Shown: positions 44,328 through 52,619, counted from the first letter of the stretch. The stretch: DNA of 56,026 nucleotides from Longimicrobiales bacterium (GCA_035764935.1 DASTYK010000051.1:1-56026), one strand, 5' to 3'. The notes: generated by a model not told the origin, from the letters alone. Numbers and translations: made by a program.

Positions 44328-44389
44328 AACGTTCGTCACATCGAGCTACCCACGCGCGGGCCCTTGTCGCGCCGCGCGCGCCGTGAGCC

Positions 44390-45199
44390 ATGGAAAACCA
44401 GGCTGAACAGAGCCAGGACTACGCTGCCCCTTCCTCCAATGACGAGGGCAAGTACGTCTATTGTATCATCAAGTCCGCGGAAGAGCGCGATTTCGGCCCG
44501 ATCGGGATCGGTGAAGGCGGGAATCGCGTCTATACCGTGCACCACCGCGACCTGGCCGCGATCGTCAGCGACACACCGATCCGCATCTACGATCCGACCC
44601 GGGAGAACGTCCTCGCGCACGAGCTCGTCAATGAGACGGTCATGCGCGAGCATACGGTCATCCCGATGTCGTTCGGCACGATCTTCCGCACGCGCGACGA
44701 CATCATCGAGCTGCTGAAGTCGACGTACCGTGCGTTCGACGACGTGCTCGAGAAGATGAACGACAAGATCGAGTTCGGCCTGAAGGTGCTCTGGGACCGG
44801 GACAAGGTAATCTCCCGGCTGGAGGAGAGCGACGAGGAGATCCGCCGGCTCAAGGACGAGATCACCGGAAACGCCCAGAGCTCCACCTACTTCGCCAGGA
44901 TGCAGCTCGGTCGCCTGATCGAGGGCGCACTGGAGAACAGCGCGAACGGCTACGTGGTGGACATCCACGAGTCGCTGAAGCCGGTGGCGGTCGCGAGCCG
45001 GTCCAACAAGCCGATCGGCGACCGGATGATCATGAACGCGGCCTACCTGGTCGAGCGCTCGCGCGAGCAGGAGTTCGATGAGGCCGTGAAGGCGCTCAGC
45101 AGCAAGTACGAGGACCAGCTCTCCTTCAAGTACACGGGCCCCTGGCCGCCGTACAACTTCGTCAACATCAAGCTGCGCCTCGAACGCGCGGATGCCTGA
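44390..45199 (+). CDS. gvpF: Gas vesicle protein GvpF/GvpL family, first copy
   Basis: A 269-residue GvpF/L-type protein, the accessory family needed for gas vesicle formation. It opens the operon. Visible family features are KYVYCIIKS at the start of the core, VYTVHHRDLAAIVSD (about 47-61), HELVNETVMREHTVIPMSFGT (in two parts, about 82-103) and the C-terminal block SFKYTGPWPPYNFVNI (245-260). A charged coiled coil sits in the middle (about 150-175). It has a long N-terminal tail of about 20 residues. The ribosome binding site before ATG 44390 is weak. gvpG follows after 9 bases. It is one of three GvpF/L copies in the operon and the one most like classical GvpF. Confidence 0.92.
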   Translation: MENQAEQSQDYAAPSSNDEGKYVYCIIKSAEERDFGPIGIGEGGNRVYTVHHRDLAAIVSDTPIRIYDPTRENVLAHELVNETVMREHTVIPMSFGTIFRTRDDIIELLKSTYRAFDDVLEKMNDKIEFGLKVLWDRDKVISRLEESDEEIRRLKDEITGNAQSSTYFARMQLGRLIEGALENSANGYVVDIHESLKPVAVASRSNKPIGDRMIMNAAYLVERSREQEFDEAVKALSSKYEDQLSFKYTGPWPPYNFVNIKLRLERADA

Positions 45200-45208
45200 T
45201 CGGCGCCC

Positions 45209-45643
45209 ATGGGGCTCCTCAAGCACCTCCTGTTCTGGCCCTACACGGGACCCAGGTTCCTGACGGAGTTCGCGCTCAACCAGGTCGAGGGGGTGGTACG
45301 CGAGGAGCTGACCGACGACTCCGCCGTCAAGGCGGAGCTGCTCGAGCTCCAGCTCCAGCTCGAGTTGGGCGACATCGACGACGACGAGTACGTCGCCCGC
45401 GAGGCCGTCCTGATGCAGCGGCTGCGCGAGATCCGGGACTGGCGCGAACGGCTGGGGATGGGCGTGTCCGGCGGCCCCGTCCGTGTCCAGCGCGACCCCG
45501 CGGAAGAGGGCGCGGCGGGCGACGTCCGGACGGACCCCGGCACCGGCGCGACCGCGGCCGGCGGAGAGCCGGGCGAAGACGGCCCCCAGGTGGCGGACCC
45601 GCGCGGCGGCGTCGACATCGATCTGAATCTGGACTGGGAGTAG
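45209..45643 (+). CDS. gvpG: Gas vesicle protein GvpG
   Basis: A 144-residue protein. The first 80 residues match GvpG: GLLKHLLFWPYTGPRF, a helix with EFALNQVEGVVREEL and a second helix LLELQLQLELGDIDDDEY. Residues 85-144 are a Gly/Asp/Glu-rich acidic tail not seen in short GvpG proteins (commonly about 80-100 residues). GvpG is a minor gas vesicle protein that often works with GvpF. It stands between gvpF and the ATPase gene, 9 and 3 bases away respectively. Confidence 0.88.
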   Translation: MGLLKHLLFWPYTGPRFLTEFALNQVEGVVREELTDDSAVKAELLELQLQLELGDIDDDEYVAREAVLMQRLREIRDWRERLGMGVSGGPVRVQRDPAEEGAAGDVRTDPGTGATAAGGEPGEDGPQVADPRGGVDIDLNLDWE

Positions 45644-45646
45644 ACC

Positions 45647-47539
45647 TTGGAGTCGCTGCTGTCGGCGACGGCTGCACACCCGTGCATCTTCGTCGTGGGC
45701 AAGGGCGGCGTCGGCAAGACCACCACTGCGGGCGCCATCGCCCTCGCCGCTGCCGACGCGGGGCAGCTGACCCACCTCATCACGACCGACCCTGCCGAGT
45801 CCCTGGGCGACCTGTTCCACGCGCCCCTCGAGCCGGGGCGCCCGGCGCCATCCCCCTGTTCCGATCGGCTGACGCTGGAAGCGTTCGATGCCCGCGGCTG
45901 GGGTGAGGCGTGGCTGGCGCCGAGGCGGCGGTCGATCGCCGAGATCATGGAGCGAGGCACGTACCTGGACGAGGCGGACGTCGACGGGTTGCTTGCCCGC
46001 AGCGTGCCGGGCATCGACGAGACAATGGGGGCGCTCCGGATCGCGCAGCTTGCAAAGGCCCGGGAGCGCGGCGTGGTGGAGCGCATCGTCGTGGACACGG
46101 CGCCGACAGGGCACACGCTCCGCCTGCTCGACGCGGGCAGATCGCTCGGGGCCTGGGTCGCTGCACTGCGTGCGATGGCGGACAGGGCGGACATCGTCGC
46201 ATCGGCCCTGCTGCACACCCCCGTCCGGCTGCGGGAGGAGCGCGCACTCGACGAGATCGAGAACGAGCTGCTCGTCCTGGAGGGAGTCCTGATGTCGGCG
46301 GCGTTCGTGGTCGTGCACCGGGCCGGCGACGTGGTGCGCGCGGAAACGAGACGGCTGGCGCTGCGGCTGCGCCAGCGTGGCTGTCAGGTGACGGCGTTCG
46401 TCGGGGTCGGCGCCGACGTGCACCCGCTGGGTGAAGCGGGGCTGGAGCGGTACGTGCCTCCGCTCCGGGATGCGACCGGCTGTGCGGGGCTGCGCGGGTT
46501 CGCGGCCGCAATGGTCCAGCATGGTGACGGTGGAGCGGCCGGTCAGGCGTCGCCACCGTCGCCCGCGCGCGCAGCAGAGCCAGACGCGCCTGCGCCGCCC
46601 GCGCGCTCCGGAGCGCCGGGCCCGGGGGTGGCCGCCACAGGACATGACACTGCCGGCCCTGATCGAATGCACGCCGCAGGGAGCGGCGCGGGCTGGATCC
46701 GCGCCACGCGCTGGCGTGTGATCTGGCTCGCGGGCAAGGGAGGTGTCGGCAAGTCGACGTGCGCCGCGGCCGTCGCGGTGGGACTGGCGGACGACCGGGC
46801 CGTGTCCCTCTTCAGCACGGATCCGGCCGGGTCGCTCGGCGATCTGTTCGAGCGGTCTCTCGGCGCGGATGCTGTGACGCTGGGGCCCACGCTGCGCGTT
46901 CAGCAGGTGGCGGCGGAATCGGTGTTCGCGGAGTGGGCAGCGGAGTACCGTGGTGAAGTGGAGCGCGTGTTCGAGAGCCTCGGACTGGACAGCGCGGCAG
47001 CGATCGACCGCAGGGTGCTCGATTCGCTGCTCGACTTCGCGCCGCCGGGCATCGACGAGATCGTATCGCTGGAGCACATTCTCGAATCCATGGAGCGCGA
47101 GGAAACGCTCGTGCTCGACACTGCGCCGACCGGGCATTTCCTGCGGCTGCTCGAGATGCCGGAGCTTGCGCTGGACTGGACGCACACACTGATGCGCATT
47201 CTGCTGCGCGCGGGTGTCGCGGGATCGCTTGACGCTCTTTCCGCACGCGTGCTAGCCTTCGCGAAACGCCTGAAAACACTGCGCGGCGTGCTGACCGATC
47301 CGAAGGACGCGGCCGTTTTCGTCGTCACGCTGGACGAGCCGATGGTGCAGGCGGAAACAGGGCGGCTGCGTGCTGCGCTGCAGTCGGCAGGGATCCGGGA
47401 GGCGGGCGTGATCGTGAACCGGGCGCGGAGTCGGTCTCCGGCGGTGAGCGGCCGGACGCTGCTTGCTCCCGAATGGCGGACGCCGCCCGCCGGTGTGGAT
47501 GCGCTGCGCAGATTCTTCGACTCCTGGGTCCTGGTGTGA
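45647..47539 (+). CDS. Two-domain ArsA/Get3-type ATPase inside the gas vesicle operon
   Basis: A 630-residue protein made of two ArsA/Get3-like ATPase domains. Domain 1 has P-loop GKGGVGKTT (18-26), switch TTDPAESLGDLF (46-57) and VDTAPTGHTLRLL (149-161). Domain 2 has GKGGVGKST (363-371), STDPAGSLGDLF and LDTAPTGHFLRLL (490-502). A Pro/Ala/Gly-rich linker (about 300-350) joins them. Get3 delivers tail-anchored proteins to membranes; ArsA drives arsenite export. The Cys residues do not fall in a pattern I recognise as the ArsA metalloid site, and no arsB or arsR is near. The gene starts at TTG 45647, 3 bases after gvpG, and overlaps gvpF2 by 4 bases, so it is part of the gas vesicle operon and may chaperone a hydrophobic Gvp protein. 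Confidence 0.8.
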   Translation: MESLLSATAAHPCIFVVGKGGVGKTTTAGAIALAAADAGQLTHLITTDPAESLGDLFHAPLEPGRPAPSPCSDRLTLEAFDARGWGEAWLAPRRRSIAEIMERGTYLDEADVDGLLARSVPGIDETMGALRIAQLAKARERGVVERIVVDTAPTGHTLRLLDAGRSLGAWVAALRAMADRADIVASALLHTPVRLREERALDEIENELLVLEGVLMSAAFVVVHRAGDVVRAETRRLALRLRQRGCQVTAFVGVGADVHPLGEAGLERYVPPLRDATGCAGLRGFAAAMVQHGDGGAAGQASPPSPARAAEPDAPAPPARSGAPGPGVAATGHDTAGPDRMHAAGSGAGWIRATRWRVIWLAGKGGVGKSTCAAAVAVGLADDRAVSLFSTDPAGSLGDLFERSLGADAVTLGPTLRVQQVAAESVFAEWAAEYRGEVERVFESLGLDSAAAIDRRVLDSLLDFAPPGIDEIVSLEHILESMEREETLVLDTAPTGHFLRLLEMPELALDWTHTLMRILLRAGVAGSLDALSARVLAFAKRLKTLRGVLTDPKDAAVFVVTLDEPMVQAETGRLRAALQSAGIREAGVIVNRARSRSPAVSGRTLLAPEWRTPPAGVDALRRFFDSWVLV

Positions 47540-48366
47540 GCGACATCGTCTACCTGTACGGTTTCGTGCCTGGCGATACCGGCACTGCCGATCTGCCGGC
47601 CGGTGTGGATGAGCGGCCGGTCCAGGGCATCGCCGCGGCGGGCGTGCTCGCGCTGGTGAGTCACCTGCCGGCCGAGACATACTCGGCAAACCTGCTCGAG
47701 AGCAGGCTGGAGGATCTCGACTGGGTCGCGGCGCGCGGGCTCGCGCACGAGCGCGTGGTTGCATGGGCCGTCGACCATGGCGAGATCGTGCCGGCCCCAC
47801 TCTTCACGCTGTTCAGCTCGGTCGACGCACTGCGCAGCGATGCCGAGCAGCGCGCCGCGGAGATTGCGGCGACGCTGGAGCGCTTTCGCGGGCTGCGCGA
47901 GTGGGACGTCAAGCTCGCCTATCGGGCGGACGTGCTGGCGCAGAACGCGGCAGCTGTTTCGGACGCCGTGCGCGATCTCGACCAGGAGATCGCCGCTGCA
48001 GCACCGGGACGCCGCTTCCTGCTCGCGCGCAAGCGCAGCGAGCTGCTGAAGACGGAAGTCGCGGGTGCGGCACACCGCGTCGCGTCACAGCTCTTCGAGC
48101 GGCTGCAGGCGCAGGCACACGCGGCGGTTCGGCTCGAGCTGCCGAGGACCGGCGCGGAGCTGCCGGTGGTGCTGAGCGCGGCGCTGCTGGTGCCGCGCCC
48201 GGATGAGGCGCAGATCATCGCGACGCTGGATACCGAGCGTGACGAGCTGCGGCCGCTCGGCTTCGAGCTGTCGTTCTCGGGGCCCTGGGCGGCATACCGG
48301 TTCATGGGGGCGCCACCCGATGCCGGCGACGCCCCGGCGCACGTCGTGGATGGTGCGGATGAGTGA
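47536..48366 (+). CDS. Gas vesicle protein GvpF/GvpL family, second copy
   Basis: A 276-residue GvpF/L protein, more diverged than the first. It has the N-terminal block IVYLYGFVPG, then LALVSHLPAE, LAHERVVAWAVDHGEIVPAPLFTLFS (in the place of the HELVNE...PMSFGT region), a helical coiled coil (about 150-185) and a C-terminal FELSFSGPWAAYRFM that aligns with the GPWPPYNF block of copy 1. GTG 47536 overlaps the ATPase stop (GTGA), and its end overlaps the next gene by 8 bases. Several GvpF/L paralogues per operon are common; they are thought to have distinct assembly roles. Confidence 0.85.
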   Translation: MSDIVYLYGFVPGDTGTADLPAGVDERPVQGIAAAGVLALVSHLPAETYSANLLESRLEDLDWVAARGLAHERVVAWAVDHGEIVPAPLFTLFSSVDALRSDAEQRAAEIAATLERFRGLREWDVKLAYRADVLAQNAAAVSDAVRDLDQEIAAAAPGRRFLLARKRSELLKTEVAGAAHRVASQLFERLQAQAHAAVRLELPRTGAELPVVLSAALLVPRPDEAQIIATLDTERDELRPLGFELSFSGPWAAYRFMGAPPDAGDAPAHVVDGADE

Positions 48367-48571
48367 GCGGAGCAACGTCCCGGTTCACGAGCAGTTGAGT
48401 CTCACGGAGATCGTGAGCCACGTGCTCGACCGAGGCGCGGTGATCAGTGGCGACGTGATGATCAGCGTGGCGGGCATCGACCTGGTCTACCTGGGACTGC
48501 AGGTGGTGCTGACGTCCGTGGAGACGGCGCGGGAGAAGGGCCGCCGGCTCACGGCGGATCCCTACGAGTAG
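48359..48571 (+). CDS. Small GvpA-family protein (GvpJ/M/S type)
   Basis: A 70-residue member of the GvpA superfamily, comprising mostly the conserved hydrophobic core: LTEIVSHVLDRGAVISGDV then the beta-hairpin region MISVAGIDLVYLGLQVVL and helix TSVETAREK. It lacks the extra C-terminal segment of the two other GvpA-type genes here. Such minor relatives (GvpJ, M or S) help start or shape the vesicle, but from sequence I cannot say which. ATG 48359 lies within the end of gvpF2, and the next gene starts directly after its stop. Confidence 0.8.
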   Translation: MSERSNVPVHEQLSLTEIVSHVLDRGAVISGDVMISVAGIDLVYLGLQVVLTSVETAREKGRRLTADPYE

Positions 48572-49249
48572 GTGGGCCTGCACCTGTACTGCGTGACGCC
48601 CGCCGAGCACCTGCCGCACGAGGTGACGGGCCTGGACGACGTTCCGGTAGCGGCAGTGCTCGTCGATGGGCTGGCCGTCTGGGTGTCCGACATGGACGCG
48701 CCCGCGCGCGCGTCCATCGAGTCGGCACAGCGGCATCACGCGGTGGTGGAAGCCGCGATGCAGAGCGTGACCCCGGTACCGCTCCGGTTCGGGCAGTGGC
48801 TCCCCGACGAGGATGCGGTGCGCACGCGAGCAGCGGCGCGGGCGGCAGAATGGAGGGAACAGCTGCTGGCTCTGGCCGGCAGGGCCGAGTTCACCGTGCG
48901 CATCCTCGATCCGGCCGTCGACGGCCCGGCCCGGGATGTGCGTGCAGAGCCCGCCGGGAGCGGGCGCGCGTACCTCGAGGCGGTCGCCGCGCGCCGCGCG
49001 GCACGCGAGCAGCGGTTCGCGCGCGGGCGTGCAGTGGCGGCGGAGATCGAAGCGGCACTTGCAGGATACGTGGTACGCACACGCGTGGACGCACTCGACA
49101 CGACACACGGACTCGCGACTGTCGCATTCCTGGTTGACCGCGACAGCGCCGGCCGATACCGGAGCGCCCTGGACCGGGCAACAGCAGCGCACCCCGGTCT
49201 GCATTTCCTGACGAGCGGGCCCTGGCCTCCGTGGTCCTTCGCGACATGA
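48572..49249 (+). CDS. gvpL: Gas vesicle protein GvpF/GvpL family, third copy
   Basis: A 225-residue GvpF/L protein, the shortest and most diverged. Core landmarks are LHLYCVTPAEHLP, VLVDGLAVWVSDMDAP, AQRHHAVVEAAMQSVTPVPL followed by RFGQ, and the C-terminal LHFLTSGPWPPWSFAT, matching the conserved GPWPPYNF block. GTG 48572 is the start, directly after the upstream stop codon; its own stop overlaps the gvpK start (ATGA). The symbol gvpL is a convenience; F and L cannot be separated reliably by sequence alone. Confidence 0.85.
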   Translation: MGLHLYCVTPAEHLPHEVTGLDDVPVAAVLVDGLAVWVSDMDAPARASIESAQRHHAVVEAAMQSVTPVPLRFGQWLPDEDAVRTRAAARAAEWREQLLALAGRAEFTVRILDPAVDGPARDVRAEPAGSGRAYLEAVAARRAAREQRFARGRAVAAEIEAALAGYVVRTRVDALDTTHGLATVAFLVDRDSAGRYRSALDRATAAHPGLHFLTSGPWPPWSFAT

Positions 49250-49584
49250 GTGGACACCGCGACGCTGCTGAAGAGCTGGAGCTGATCGCCGCCGACCTGC
49301 GGGAGCTTGCACCCGCATTGCCGGAGCGGATCGATGCGAACCCCGAGGACGTGGAAGCGGGGCTTGCGAAGCTGGTGCTCACGCTGATCGAGGTCGTGCG
49401 CCAGGTGCTGGAGCACCAGGCGGTGCGCCGCATGGAGGGCGGCGGGCTGAGCGACGAGGAGATCGAGCGGCTCGGGCTCGCGCTGCTGCGGTTGCAGGAG
49501 CGCCTCGAAGAGATCAAAATTGCGTTCGGCCTCGAGGGCGAGGAGCTGAACATCGATCTCGGGCCGCTGGGCAGACTTCTCTGA
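49246..49584 (+). CDS. gvpK: Gas vesicle protein GvpK
   Basis: A 112-residue protein matching GvpK, a core accessory protein found in nearly all gas vesicle clusters. The conserved stretch RIDANPEDVEAGLAKLVLTL is followed by IEVVRQVLEHQAVRRME and LSDEEIERLGLALLRLQE, then the acidic end FGLEGEELNIDLGPLG. It is wholly helical. ATG 49246 overlaps the previous stop; gvpJ follows after 10 bases. Confidence 0.92.
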   Translation: MSGHRDAAEELELIAADLRELAPALPERIDANPEDVEAGLAKLVLTLIEVVRQVLEHQAVRRMEGGGLSDEEIERLGLALLRLQERLEEIKIAFGLEGEELNIDLGPLGRLL

Positions 49585-49594
49585 AAGGGGTCAC

Positions 49595-49909
49595 GTGGCG
49601 AGTTCGTACGAGCTGGGTCCGCATCGTTCACAGGGGCTGGTCGATATTCTCGACCGGATCCTGGACAAGGGTCTCGTCGTCGCGGGGGACATCAAGATCA
49701 ACCTGGCGAATGTCGAGCTCCTGACGATCCAGATCCGACTGCTGGTCTGTTCCATCGACAAGGCGGAGGAGATCGGCATGAACTGGTGGCGCACGGATCC
49801 ACACTACGCCGAACGGGAAGTCGGCGCCGGCCAGGTGCAGCTGCTGGCCGAACGCCTCGATGCACTGCAGGCGAAGCTGGACCGGATCGAATCGAAGACC
49901 GAGAAGTAA
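49595..49909 (+). CDS. gvpJ: GvpJ-like protein with C-terminal coiled coil
   Basis: A 104-residue GvpA-family protein. The GvpA-type core is residues about 14-60 ([19 protein letters not shown], then [21 protein letters not shown]). It ends in a WWR segment (near 64) and a coiled coil (about 78-103, [19 protein letters not shown]). GvpJ is a minor component linked to vesicle initiation and shape in other species; the extra tail fits GvpJ better than GvpA. GTG 49595 follows AAAGGGG. gvpA follows 31 bases later. Confidence 0.82.
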   Translation: MASSYELGPHRSQGLVDILDRILDKGLVVAGDIKINLANVELLTIQIRLLVCSIDKAEEIGMNWWRTDPHYAEREVGAGQVQLLAERLDALQAKLDRIESKTEK

Positions 49910-49940
49910 ACGCGACCGTACCTGTCTCCGGAGAAACGAA

Positions 49941-50261
49941 ATGGCCGTTGAAAGAGCCCCGGCAGGCTCGAGTCTGATCGATGTTCTGGACCGGGTCCTC
50001 GACAAGGGCATCGTCATCGACGCCTATGTTCGCGTCTCGCTGGTCGGCATCGACCTGGTCAGCGTGGAAGCGCGCATCGTGGTCGCGTCGGTCGAAACAT
50101 ACCTGCGCTTCGCCGATGCCATCGCGGCGACCAGCTCGGCATCCCGTCCGATGCTCTCGGGCACCGGCTACACCGCCGGCGGCTATGCACCGCAGCGGGA
50201 GATGGACCGTGTCATGGCCGAGAACGCTGAACTGAAGCGCAGGCTCGATGAGCTGAGCTAG
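49941..50261 (+). CDS. gvpA: Major gas vesicle shell protein GvpA, with C-terminal extension
   Basis: A 106-residue GvpA. Residues 1-62 match the almost invariant GvpA sequence: [40 protein letters not shown] and [12 protein letters not shown]. GvpA forms the ribbed gas-permeable wall. The usual protein ends near residue 70; here a Gly/Ser/Tyr-rich linker (about 64-85) leads to a charged helix (86-106, [18 protein letters not shown]) that may form a coiled coil. GGAGAAACGAA before ATG 49941 is one of the better ribosome binding sites in the operon. It is the last gas vesicle gene, whereas well-studied operons begin with gvpA. Its stop overlaps the next kinase gene by one base. Confidence 0.93.
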   Translation: MAVERAPAGSSLIDVLDRVLDKGIVIDAYVRVSLVGIDLVSVEARIVVASVETYLRFADAIAATSSASRPMLSGTGYTAGGYAPQREMDRVMAENAELKRRLDELS

Positions 50262-52378
50262 TGACAGATGCAGTGCGCGCTTCGGATGCACTCGTCGCCG
50301 GACTGCTCGAGCAGCTTGCACGAGTAGCGTCTGCCGATGAGGCGTGCTCGCTGCTGCTGGCTCGTGCATCCGCAGAGTCCGGCATCGGGCACGCCCTGCT
50401 GTTGTACCGGACCCATGAAGGTCTCGAGCTGCTCGGCCCCGGGGTCAGCCCGGCACAGGCCGCCGACACGGTGGAGCAGGCGCTGGAGCCGGGCTCGGCG
50501 GTGCTCGACCTGTTCGAGTCCCTCCAGGATGCTCGCCCGGTTCACGCGCCGGGGGTCGGCGTTCTCGATTTTCCTGCCGTCGCACTCCCGCTCCGGGGGC
50601 TCGACAGCCTGCGCGGCGTCGTCTTCCTCGAGGCCACGGAGCTCACCCCGCGCATCCACGCCACGGCCGATCTGCTGCGGCGCTGCGGGCCGCTCGTCGA
50701 TCGCATCATCGAGTCTGCGTCGTCCGCCGGACGAGCGGGCCGGCTGAGCCGACAGATCGACATCCTGACAGACATGCTGAACGCGATCTCCGATCCCGTC
50801 GTGATGACGAACGGGAACGGGGCCGTGGTGTTGACCAACGCCCGGGCAGAAGCGTTGCTCACGTCGTCCGCGGACGACAGCGACGGTCGCCGCCGCGCGG
50901 TCGAGGTCAACAACCTGCTGTTCTCGTCGTTTCTGACGCAGACGGCGATGGCCGGTGGCATGTCCGCGCCCGGTGGCCGCGAGCTGAACCTGGTGGACAC
51001 CCACGAGGGCAGCGACCTGCTCTTCGAGGTGCTGACCATGCCGATCGGCGTGCTGGGCGAAGGCGCCCTGATGAGCGTGCTGCGGGACATCACGGACCTG
51101 AAGCGGGCCGTCAATGAGCTGGAGGTGCAGTACCGCCGCTCCCGCGTCGCCGAGCACAGGTCACGGCTGGAGCGTGACCGGCTGAACGCCATTCTCGAGA
51201 ACGTCAGCGATCCGATCCTGGTCACCGACGAGCACTCCAACATCGTGCTCATGAACGCGGAGGCGGACCGCCTCTTCGTCGCGGACCCGCTGACCTTCGG
51301 CTCCAAGCGACAGCTGATCCAGTCGAACGACACGCGCGTGACCACGATGATCAGCAACTTCCTGCTCAGTCCGGAAGTGCGGCAGGTCGAGCGGATCACG
51401 CTCGTGGATCCGGACCGGGAGCGCGAGTTCCCGGCCGAGATCGCGTCCAACAAGATCATCAACGCGCGCGGTGAGCCGACAGCGATCGTCAGCGTGATCC
51501 ATGACCTGACGTACGCGGAGGAGAACGAGCGGCTCGCGAACGAGCTGGGGCAGCTCAACGAGGGACTCGAGGACCGCATCCGCCAGGCGACCGCAGAGCT
51601 CGAGGAGCGCAACCGACGGCTCGAATGGCAGAGTCGTGAGCTGGAGAAGGCGTCGCGGCTCAAGAGCGAGTTCCTCGCGAACATGAGTCACGAGCTGCGC
51701 ACGCCGATCAACGTGATTCTCGGCTACACGTCGCTCATGCGTGAGCGCATCTACGGTGTGCTGACCGACCAGCAGGACGAGGCGCTCGCAAAGGTCTACA
51801 ACACGAGCCAGCACCTGCTCGAGCTGATCAACGACATCCTTGACCTGTCCAAGATCGAGGCGGGCAAGATGCCGCTGCACCTGGAGCAGGTGCTGCTGCC
51901 CGAAGTGATCGACGAGCTCGGGGAAACGATCGAGCCCATGGTTCGTGCCAAGGAGCTGGAGTTCCGCACCAGCGTCGCACCGGACCTCCCCGTGCTGGAC
52001 ACCGATCGCACCAAGCTCAAGCAGGTGCTGCTGAACCTGATCTCGAATGCGATCAAGTTCACGCACGAGGGACACGTGGCACTGACGGTCGCACACGTAG
52101 GCGGCATCGTGCGGATCACGGTGGAAGACACCGGCGTCGGCATCAAGCCGGAGGACCTGGAGGCGATCTTCGAGGATTTCCGCCAGATCGACCAGTCGCA
52201 CACGCGCGAGTACGGCGGCACCGGCTTGGGTCTCTCGATCACGCGCAAGCTGCTCACGCTCCTGGGCGGCTCCATCGCCGTCGAAAGCACCTACGGCAGC
52301 GGCACGAAGTTCGTCATCGAGCTGCCGTGCACCGCGCCCAGGCCCGATGACGTCGAGGCGTCGCAGGAGCCGGCCTGA
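50261..52378 (+). CDS. Soluble GAF-PAS-PAS sensor histidine kinase, coupled to the gas vesicle operon
   Basis: A 705-residue kinase without membrane segments. A GAF-like domain (1-150), PAS domain 1 (about 170-280, AISDPVVMTNGNGAVV), PAS domain 2 (about 305-420, NVSDPILVTDEHSNIVLMN), a coiled coil (420-465) and a kinase module: FLANMSHELRTPIN with His477, NLISNAIKFT, VEDTGVGIKPEDL and GGTGLGLSIT. No heme- or flavin-binding residue is identified. GTG 50261 shares a base with the gvpA stop, so translation is coupled; this places the kinase in the gas vesicle transcription unit, perhaps sensing oxygen, light or energy state. No response regulator is adjacent. Confidence 0.88.
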   Translation: MTDAVRASDALVAGLLEQLARVASADEACSLLLARASAESGIGHALLLYRTHEGLELLGPGVSPAQAADTVEQALEPGSAVLDLFESLQDARPVHAPGVGVLDFPAVALPLRGLDSLRGVVFLEATELTPRIHATADLLRRCGPLVDRIIESASSAGRAGRLSRQIDILTDMLNAISDPVVMTNGNGAVVLTNARAEALLTSSADDSDGRRRAVEVNNLLFSSFLTQTAMAGGMSAPGGRELNLVDTHEGSDLLFEVLTMPIGVLGEGALMSVLRDITDLKRAVNELEVQYRRSRVAEHRSRLERDRLNAILENVSDPILVTDEHSNIVLMNAEADRLFVADPLTFGSKRQLIQSNDTRVTTMISNFLLSPEVRQVERITLVDPDREREFPAEIASNKIINARGEPTAIVSVIHDLTYAEENERLANELGQLNEGLEDRIRQATAELEERNRRLEWQSRELEKASRLKSEFLANMSHELRTPINVILGYTSLMRERIYGVLTDQQDEALAKVYNTSQHLLELINDILDLSKIEAGKMPLHLEQVLLPEVIDELGETIEPMVRAKELEFRTSVAPDLPVLDTDRTKLKQVLLNLISNAIKFTHEGHVALTVAHVGGIVRITVEDTGVGIKPEDLEAIFEDFRQIDQSHTREYGGTGLGLSITRKLLTLLGGSIAVESTYGSGTKFVIELPCTAPRPDDVEASQEPA

Positions 52379-52619
52379 CACGCGCATCGCGTCTGCAGAC
52401 AGTCCGGTAGCTCCGCAGCGCCGGATTTCGACAGTGCTCTCCATGCATGGCAATCCGTAACAGGCAAATTGCCGCGATCTGGCCCCACACCCGCATGGCC
52501 GGTCAACGCCGACAGGGCTATGATGTGGCCGCGGCAGGGGCTCTGGCGCTGCTGGATCTTCGCAGGCCGCTGGTGCAGCGCTGCTGCACACGATCGGACC
52601 GGTATCCGGAACGCGACGG

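Noticed and set aside
44336-47185. A 949-residue open frame on the - strand opposite gvpF, gvpG and the ATPase
   Set aside because: It is an antisense shadow of well-supported genes with conserved motifs; no ribosome binding site or family match.
45647-47539. Arsenite export ATPase (ArsA) for arsenic resistance
   Set aside because: No arsB, arsR or arsC nearby, the Cys pattern is not the ArsA metal site as far as I can see, and the gene is embedded by overlaps in the gas vesicle operon.
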